DNA of 64,000 nt. It comes from Opitutaceae bacterium. GTDB lineage: Bacteria > Verrucomicrobiota > Verrucomicrobiia > Opitutales > Opitutaceae. Under the pieces are notes generated by a model. The model had not been told where the DNA came from, made no database searches, and saw only the letters and a program-made list of their open reading frames with translations. Position numbers and translations under genes: made by a program. Shown here piece by piece: positions 55,869-64,000 of this stretch. Where the stretch lies: assembly GCA_003151495.1 (NCBI GenBank), contig PLXR01000114.1, positions 49,121 through 113,120 on the forward strand. Reading direction: 5' to 3'. Positions within the stretch are counted from its first letter, which is position 1. Each line of letters begins with the position of its first letter.

Positions 55869-57459
55869 TCGGTTACCTCGTCCAGAACCACGCGCTTGTG
55901 CGCGCATTCCGGGACAAGCCCTTGCGCCGCAGGTCCGCTGAGTACCTTGAATACAACAGAGCGTTCAAAATGGCACCCATACTCTCAGACTACATCAACG
56001 AAGGGGAGATCGTCGCGATCAAGGGAAGCCTTGAGCGACCCATCTCGGGCCTGGTCATGGACAGCCGCAGGGTCGTCCCCGGGAACCTGTTTTTCGCGCT
56101 GCCCGGCCTGCGCTCAGACGGGCTTTCGTTCGTGGACGAGGCGGTGAGCAGGGGAGCCTCCGCGATCATCGCGCAGAAGATCCCCGTGCATCCGCCTGCC
56201 AAGGTCACGTTCGTGCAGGTGGCCGACGCCCGGGCCATGCTGGCGCGCGTCTCGCAGCGCTTCTACAAGTTCCCGGACCGCTCCCTTTCGGTGGTAGGGG
56301 TCACCGGGACGAATGGAAAGACGACCGTCACGCACCTGGTGCGCCACTTCCTGAACGGGAACGAGCGGGTGGGGCTCCTCGGCACGATCAGCTACGACCT
56401 CGGCGCCCGCACGGTCCCCTCGTTCCGCACCACGCCCGAGTCGCTCGACATCTTCGGCATGCTTGCCCAGATGCGCGAAGCGGGCTGCCGGAACGCCGTG
56501 ATGGAGGTGAGTTCGCACGGCATCGCGCAGCAGCGTGTGCTCGGGCTCGAGTTCGCGGTCGCCGTCTTCACGAACCTGACCCGCGACCACCTAGACTTCC
56601 ACAGGACGCTCGAGTCCTACTTCGAGGTGAAGTCCAGGCTCTTCACGGGGGGGGTCGGACCCGTCCCGCGGGTGGCCGTGGTCAACCTCGACGACCCGTA
56701 CGGGGAGATCCTTGCGTCGAGGATAGCTGCCGAGGTGCCCGACGCGCGGCTTGTGACCTTTGGGGAGAACCCGAGGGCGGACGTGCGGGCGGAGAACGTG
56801 GTGCTCAATTTCCGTGACACGAGGCTGAGGCTTGCTTGGCCGGCCGGCGCCGCGGAGATCGAATCGCCGCTCCTGGGGCGCTACAACGTCTCAAATTTCC
56901 TGGCCGCGGCCGCGACCGCCTGGGCGCTCGGCCGCGACCCGGGCGTGTTTGCGCCGAGGATGCGCGAGTTCAAGGGAGTGCCCGGAAGGATGGAGCGCAT
57001 CGAGGAGGGGCAGCCGTTCAACGTCCTCGTCGACTATGCGCACACCGACGACGCCCTGCGCAACGCGCTCGGCATGCTCAGGGCGATCACGCCCGGGCGC
57101 CTTCTGGTCGTGTTCGGCTGCGGCGGGAACCGCGACCGCACCAAGAGGCCGAGGATGGTGGCGGCGGTGCAGGAGTTCGCCGACTTCGCCTATGCGACGG
57201 CCGACAACCCGCGCACGGAGAAGGTCGAGGGGATATTCGATGACATGCGGGCGGGCGTGAGCGACCCGTCCCGGATCGCGTGGATCGACGACAGGCGCCG
57301 TGCCATCAGCATCGCCCTGGACGGGGCCAAGCCCGGCGACAGCCTGCTGATCGCCGGCAAGGGGCACGAGGGCTACCAGGAATTCGCCGACACGGTCATC
57401 CCCTTCGACGACAGGCAGGTGGTGAGGGAGCTGATAGCGATCAAGGCGCTGCGAACCTG

Positions 57460-57460
<1 letters not shown>
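55865..57460 (+). CDS. murE: UDP-N-acetylmuramoyl-tripeptide synthase
   Basis: VVGVTGTNGKTTVTHLVRHFL, MEVSSHGIAQQRV, NLTRDHLDFH, DYAHTDDALRNAL; GTG start coupled to ftsI stop, alternative ATG 55970. Confidence 0.95.
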
Positions 57461-58852
<1,392 letters not shown>

Positions 58853-58860
<8 letters not shown>

Positions 58861-59965
58861 CCTCCTTTCAAACTACGACGACCTGTTCGGCCCGCTGCGC
58901 GTGCTGCGCTACATCAGCACGCGCACGCTCCTGGCCGCGGGCACCGCGGCCCTGATCGGATTCATCATCGGCCCTTGGCTGATCGGGCACATGCGCCGCC
59001 TGAAGTTCGGCCAGCACTACGACGACGACAGGACCGGGGACCTCGCGAGCCGGTTCGACAAGAAGAACACCCCCACGATGGGCGGCCTGCTGATCTTCGC
59101 GTGCGTGCTGGGGAGCTCCCTGCTCTGGGCCGCGCCGAACGTTTGGGTGGTCGTCGCGCTCTTCGTCTACACGGGGCTGACGGCGGTGGGGTTCAGGGAC
59201 GACTACCTCAAGGTCGTGCGCAAGAACAGGGACGGCATCTCCTCCTGGGCGAAGATCTTCTGGCAGACGGTGATCACGCTGCTGGCGCTCGCGGCGCTGC
59301 TCATGCAGCCGTCGAGCTCCGAGAAGATCCGCGAGCTGTGGGTTCCCTTCGTCAAGCACCCCATGATTGCCGCGATGCCGATCGCGATGCTGGTCGTGTT
59401 CGTCTACTTCTGGATCGTCGGGTTCTCGAACGCGATCAACCTGACCGACGGGCTGGACGGACTGGCCATGGGCTGCACGGTCACGGTGGCGCTCACCTAC
59501 GGGATCTTCGCCTACGCCGCGGGCAACGCCAAGATGGCGGACTACCTCCTCATCAGCTTCGTCCCGGGGACCGGGGAGCTGGCGGTCGTCTGCGGGGCGC
59601 TGGTCGGGGCGGGTGTGGCCTTCCTCTGGTACAACTCGCATCCCGCCGAGATCTTCATGGGCGACACGGGGTCGCTCGCCCTTGGGGGCCTGCTCGGGAT
59701 CATCGCCTTCATGGTCCAGCAGCCGCTGACCCTCATCATCGTCGGCGGCGTCTTTGTCTGGGAGGCCGCCTCGGTCGTGATCCAGGTGGGCTTTTTCAAG
59801 CTCACCCGGAGGCGCGAGGGGCAGGGCAGGCGCTTCTTCCTGATGGCGCCCATCCACCATCATTTCCAGAAGCGGGGCTGGCCCGAGACGAAGGTGGTGC
59901 TGCGCTTCTGGATCCTCTCGCTCATCTTCGCCCTGGTCGGGCTCGGCACCCTCAAGATCCGCTAG
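58853..59965 (+). CDS. mraY: Phospho-N-acetylmuramoyl-pentapeptide-transferase
   Basis: KKNTPTMGGLLI, FRDDYLKVV, NAINLTDGLDGLAMG, GDTGSLALGG, PIHHHFQKRGWPETKVVLRFW. Confidence 0.96.
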
Positions 59966-59968
59966 AGC

Positions 59969-61246
59969 ATGACCCTCCTTATCCCGGAATTCATCAGCAT
60001 GCGCCTGGCGCGGCCCGCGGCCGTGCTCGGCGGGGGCGTGAGCGGGGACGGGGCCGCGCACCTGCTCTCAAAGCTGGGCGCGGCCGCGGTCGTCTACGAC
60101 CGCAATGGGACGGAGTTCACCCCGGACCGCGCCCGCGGACATGGGCTGGTGATCTTCTCCCCGGGCTTCGCGCCGGGCCATCCCTGGCTCGCCATTGCGC
60201 GCGAATCCGGCTGCCTCTGCATGGCGGAGCTCGACTTCGCCTCCCATTTTTGGAGCGGCCGGATCGTCGCCGTGACCGGCACGAACGGCAAGACGACCCT
60301 GACCGAATTCCTGGCGCACGCGCTCGGCGGGTCCGGGCTCCGCGCCGCGGCGACAGGCAACATCGGGCTGGCGTTCACTCGGCTTGTCGCGGACGAGGAG
60401 GGCGGCGGTCCCGAGGTGACGGCCGTCTGCGAGGTGAGCAGCTACCAGGCGGAGCAGCTCGGCCATTTCTGCCCGGACGGCCTGTTGTGGACGAACCTGG
60501 CGGAGGACCACCTTGAGCGGCACAAGGCGATGGAAGCCTACTTCGCCGCCAAGTGGGAGCTCGTGATCCGCACGGCCCCGGGCCGGTTCTTTGCCGGGAC
60601 CTCGGTCCAGCGGTTCGCGGTGCAGTTTGGCCGCGCGATCGCCCCGGCCGCGTGCGTGGCGACCGAGGGGCAGCCGCCCGATCCCCGCCTGTCGGGGACG
60701 CCCTTCGCGGCCTACCCGCAGAGGGAGAACTTCATCCTGGCGGCGGCATGGTGGCGCTCGCAGGGCCTCGCCGAGGCGGCGCTCTACTCGGCGGCTTCCT
60801 CCTTCAGGCTCGGTCGGCACCGGCTTTCCAGGGTCGGCACGGTCGACGGCGTCACCTACTGGAATGACTCAAAGGGGACGAACTTCCACGCGGTTGAGGC
60901 GGCCCTCTCCGGCTTCCAGAGGCCCGTCGTCCTCATAGCGGGCGGCCGCTCCAAGGGCGGCGACCTGGCGGGCTTCGTCCGCCGCATCGCCCCGCGGGTC
61001 GCGTTCGCCGCGCTGATCGGGGAGACGGGCGAGGCGCTGGCGGGGGCCTGCGAGGCGGTCAATGTCCCCCACTCGGTGTTCCCGACCCTGGAGCAGGCGG
61101 TCCGCGCATGCGCGTCGGCGGCGCAGCCGTCCGGGGACGTCCTTCTCAGCCCGGGCTTCTCAAGCTTCGACATGTTCCTCAACTACGAGGAAAGGGGCGA
61201 GCGCTTCGAGAGGGCGGTCCAGGAACTGCACGCCGCCCGAGTTTAA
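59969..61246 (+). CDS. murD: UDP-N-acetylmuramoylalanine--D-glutamate ligase
   Basis: VTGTNGKTTLTEFLAHAL, CEVSSYQAEQL, NDSKGTNFHAVEAAL, LLSPGFSSFDMFLNYEERGERF. Confidence 0.94.
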   Translation: MTLLIPEFISMRLARPAAVLGGGVSGDGAAHLLSKLGAAAVVYDRNGTEFTPDRARGHGLVIFSPGFAPGHPWLAIARESGCLCMAELDFASHFWSGRIVAVTGTNGKTTLTEFLAHALGGSGLRAAATGNIGLAFTRLVADEEGGGPEVTAVCEVSSYQAEQLGHFCPDGLLWTNLAEDHLERHKAMEAYFAAKWELVIRTAPGRFFAGTSVQRFAVQFGRAIAPAACVATEGQPPDPRLSGTPFAAYPQRENFILAAAWWRSQGLAEAALYSAASSFRLGRHRLSRVGTVDGVTYWNDSKGTNFHAVEAALSGFQRPVVLIAGGRSKGGDLAGFVRRIAPRVAFAALIGETGEALAGACEAVNVPHSVFPTLEQAVRACASAAQPSGDVLLSPGFSSFDMFLNYEERGERFERAVQELHAARV

Positions 61247-61308
61247 ATTGGCGTTGGCGCCCACAACCGACAACCTCACACCCAGGCCAAACCAGAATAA
61301 TTTCTCAC

Positions 61309-62112
61309 ATGAAAATACTAAAGATACTTGGAATTGCGGCGGGCATACACGCGCTCGCCCTCATCCTCATTTTCGCCAACCCGGGCTGCAGCTACTCCAA
61401 GGCGGCCGCCCCGGAGGCCTCGCCGATCTCGTCGGCGCCCGGCGACGCCGGCGCGCAGCCGAGCGCGGTGATCACGGCACCTGACACGGTCGGGATCCGC
61501 TACAGCCCCACGCGGCCAGGCACCACCGTGGCGTCGGCCCTCGCGTCGCAGCCCGTGTCGGATGTGACGCCCGCGACGACCTACACGGTGGGCAGGGGGG
61601 ACAGCCTCTCGAGCATCGCCAAGAAGAACCACCTCTCGAAGACCGACCTGGCGTCGGCCAACAACCTCAAGGGAGGCGCCGTCCTGCACACGGGGCAGAA
61701 GCTGATCATTCCCTCCAAGCCGGGCGTGGCGTCGGCCGCCGAGGCCCCCGTCCCGGCCCCCAAGCAGGAGGCCGCGCCCGCCGAGAAGGTGGCTGCGGAC
61801 TCCACCAAGCACATCGTCAAGTCGGGAGAGACACTCGGGGCGATCGCGCGGAAATACGGCGTCAAGCAGGGCGAGATCGCCGTGGCGAACAACATCACCG
61901 ATCCCAGGAAGATCCAGCCCGGGCAGGAGCTGGTCATTCCCGCGCACTCGGTCTCGGGGACGGGCAAGCAGCCCAAGGGCGCGAAGCAGGCCGAGGCCGC
62001 CAAGGCGCCGCCGGCGGACCAGGACCTGGACGCGGGGCTCAAGCCCCCGAGCGCCACTGAGGTCCCCGTGGTCAAGATCGACGATCCCTCGGCCCGCCCG
62101 AAGAGCCCCTGA
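61309..62112 (+). CDS. LysM-repeat protein (two LysM domains), membrane-anchored or exported
   Basis: TYTVGRGDSLSSIAKKNHLSKTDLASANNLKGGAVLHTGQKLIIP and HIVKSGETLGAIARKYGVKQGEIAVANNITDPRKIQPGQELVIP. Confidence 0.9.
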   Translation: MKILKILGIAAGIHALALILIFANPGCSYSKAAAPEASPISSAPGDAGAQPSAVITAPDTVGIRYSPTRPGTTVASALASQPVSDVTPATTYTVGRGDSLSSIAKKNHLSKTDLASANNLKGGAVLHTGQKLIIPSKPGVASAAEAPVPAPKQEAAPAEKVAADSTKHIVKSGETLGAIARKYGVKQGEIAVANNITDPRKIQPGQELVIPAHSVSGTGKQPKGAKQAEAAKAPPADQDLDAGLKPPSATEVPVVKIDDPSARPKSP

Positions 62113-62123
62113 GGACGAACGCC

Positions 62124-63287
62124 ATGGAAAGCGAAAGGCCCGCAGCCCCGGTGCACACGTGGTCAATGGCGAACCCCGTGGCCGTCATCGTCGTCTGCGC
62201 GGTCGGGCTCACCTTCCTCGGGCTGACGATCCTCTTCAGCGCAAGCGTGTCGCTCAAGCAGGACCCGTATTTCTACCTGGACAAGCAGGTCGTTGGCGTA
62301 GTTGCAGCGGGGATACTCTGCTTCCTCGCGAGCCGGATCAACCTGGACTACGCCCGGAGGGCGTGCGTCTGGATCGCCGCCCTGGCGCTCGTCCTCCTGG
62401 CGCTCGTCCTGGTTCCGCACCTCGGGGTCGCGGTGAAGGGCAGCCGGCGGTGGCTCGGCTACGGGGCGGCCCGCCTGCAGGTCTCGGAGTTTGCGAAGCT
62501 GGCGATGGTGTTCTGCCTCGCGCACTATCTCGCGCTCAACCAGACCCGGATCGGGGACCTGAAGCGCGGCTACCTCTATCCGCTCGGCATCATAGGGGCG
62601 TTCAGCGGCCTCATCCTCCTCGAGCCCGACTTTGGGACCGCGGCGCTTGCCCTGTCGGTGGGGCTCATCCTGCTGTTCCTTTCGGGTGCGAAATGGCGCT
62701 ACATCCTGCCGACGATCGCCCTCTCGGCGGCTGCGTTTGCCACGCTTGTCGCCCACAATGCGAACCGCCTGAGGCGTTTCACGGCGTTCATGGACGTAGA
62801 GGGCAACAAGCAGGGGGGAACCTACCAGCTCTACCAGTCGCTTGAGGCGTTTGCCGCGGGGGGGACCTCGGGGGCGGGGCTCGGACAGGGGCGCCAGCAG
62901 ATCAATTTTCTGCCCGAGGCCCACACGGACTTCATCTTCGCGGTCGTGGGCGAGGAGCTCGGGCTCTGGTTCACCCTGGGGGTCGTCGGGGTGTTCGCGG
63001 TCATGTTCGTCGCGGGCCTCGCGCACCTGAGGCGTGCCCCGAACCTCTTCCATTTCCTGCTCGCGGCGGGATGCCTGCTGCTGATGTGCCTGCAGTCGAT
63101 CATCAACCTGGGTGTCGTCACGGGTGTCCTTCCGACAAAGGGGATGTCGCTGCCGTTCATAAGCGCGGGCCTCTCCAACCTCCTCCTGATGGGGCTTCTC
63201 GTGGGAATACTCGTGAACACCCAGCGCACCTGGGGCAGGGCGGCGCTGCCTGCGGGGGCGGGCTCGATGCGCGAGGTCCTGGCATGA
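62124..63287 (+). CDS. ftsW: SEDS-family cell division glycosyltransferase FtsW
   Basis: KGSRRWLGYGAARLQVSEFAKLAMV, LEPDFGTAAL, GAGLGQGRQQINFLPEAHTDFIFAVVGEELG, LPTKGMSLPFISAGLSNLL. Confidence 0.94.
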   Translation: MESERPAAPVHTWSMANPVAVIVVCAVGLTFLGLTILFSASVSLKQDPYFYLDKQVVGVVAAGILCFLASRINLDYARRACVWIAALALVLLALVLVPHLGVAVKGSRRWLGYGAARLQVSEFAKLAMVFCLAHYLALNQTRIGDLKRGYLYPLGIIGAFSGLILLEPDFGTAALALSVGLILLFLSGAKWRYILPTIALSAAAFATLVAHNANRLRRFTAFMDVEGNKQGGTYQLYQSLEAFAAGGTSGAGLGQGRQQINFLPEAHTDFIFAVVGEELGLWFTLGVVGVFAVMFVAGLAHLRRAPNLFHFLLAAGCLLLMCLQSIINLGVVTGVLPTKGMSLPFISAGLSNLLLMGLLVGILVNTQRTWGRAALPAGAGSMREVLA

Positions 63288-64000
63288 GCCGGTTTCTCAT
63301 CTCGTGCGGGGGCACCGGCGGGCACCTCTCGCCCGGGATATCCCTGGCGGAGGGGCTGGTCGCGAGGGGCCATTCCGTCACGCTCCTCATCAGCATGAAG
63401 AAGGTGGACGCCCGGCTCATCGAGAAGTACCCGAAACTCAGCTTCGAGAGGATGCCGGGCACCGGATTCTCGTGGCATCCCGTCGGGATGGCCCGCTTCG
63501 TGTTCTCCCAGGCCGCGGCGCTCAGGTTCTGCATGGGGATCATCCGCTCGGCCCCGCCGGACGTCGTCGTCGGATTCGGCGGATTCACCTCGGCGCCCGC
63601 CGTCCTTGCGGGGCGCATGCGCAGGATACCGGTGGCGCTCCACGAGGCCAACCGGGTCCCCGGGCTGGCGATCCGCGCCCTTGGGCGCCTTGCGGAGAGG
63701 GTGTACGCGCCGCTCGGTATACGCGTCCCCGGGGTGCGGGCCTCGGTCACCCGCCACGCAGGGCTGCCCGTCAGGGGGGAGTTCGTCCGGACCCAGGCGG
63801 CCGCAGCGAGGCAGTCGCTAGGCCTCGACCCCAAGCAGAAGGTGGTCGTGATCCTCGGGGGCAGCCAGGGCGCCTCCTCCCTCAATTCCTGGGCCCGGGC
63901 GAAGCTGGAGGCCCTGGCGCTCGAGGGCATCCAGGTCTACTGCGTCACGGGCCTTGGGAAGGGGGAGGCCGAGTCGATCGCGCTCCGCTCAAGGACCGGC
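63284..64000 (+). CDS. murG: UDP-N-acetylglucosamine transferase MurG (truncated by window end)
   Basis: MSRFLISCGGTGGHLSPGISLAEGL, VVGFGGFTSAPAVLAGRM, ILGGSQGASSLN; ATGA overlap with ftsW; no stop in the window. Confidence 0.94.
   Translation, partial: MSRFLISCGGTGGHLSPGISLAEGLVARGHSVTLLISMKKVDARLIEKYPKLSFERMPGTGFSWHPVGMARFVFSQAAALRFCMGIIRSAPPDVVVGFGGFTSAPAVLAGRMRRIPVALHEANRVPGLAIRALGRLAERVYAPLGIRVPGVRASVTRHAGLPVRGEFVRTQAAAARQSLGLDPKQKVVVILGGSQGASSLNSWARAKLEALALEGIQVYCVTGLGKGEAESIALRSRTG

Overview
High-GC bacterial chromosomal segment. Gene content (LpxC-FabZ fusion, ECF sigma with membrane tail, dcw cluster with an inserted LysM gene) suggests Verrucomicrobiota/Opitutae-like; this is inference and I ran no search. 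Core blocks: rRNA methyltransferase, efp, lpxC-fabZ, hisI, DUF971, GH5, yebC (0.1-6.2 kb); response regulator, DUF2298-type membrane protein, ROK kinase, transglutaminase, glycosyltransferase (6.2-12.4 kb); nadB-nadC-nadA (12.4-15.9 kb); PfkB kinase, lyxose-isomerase-like cupin, GH116 (15.9-20.1 kb); a signalling-rich region with a BvgS-like hybrid kinase and NarL-type regulator (20.2-26.2 kb); a small secreted-type peptide ORF joined by a GTGA overlap to a divergent YcaO-family gene (26.36-27.48 kb); TPR/TMTC-like protein, OmpR/HK pair, HtrA, CheY, PQQ dehydrogenase (27.5-36.4 kb); a visibly less GC-rich accessory region with GH43, GDSL esterase, ECF-sigma/membrane fusion, unknown membrane proteins, a BcrA-like ABC transporter, GNAT, SDR, VIT/CCC1 protein and three copies of an unclassified short repeat (36.5-51.8 kb); and the dcw cluster mraZ...murG from 51.8 kb, preceded by four 10-bp-phased TGGG repeats (MraZ box). 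The strongest candidate for an undescribed system is the peptide + stand-alone YcaO pair, divergent from a beta-propeller hybrid kinase: a possible modified-peptide (RiPP) or peptide-signalling locus. No rRNA, tRNA or CRISPR array was recognised.
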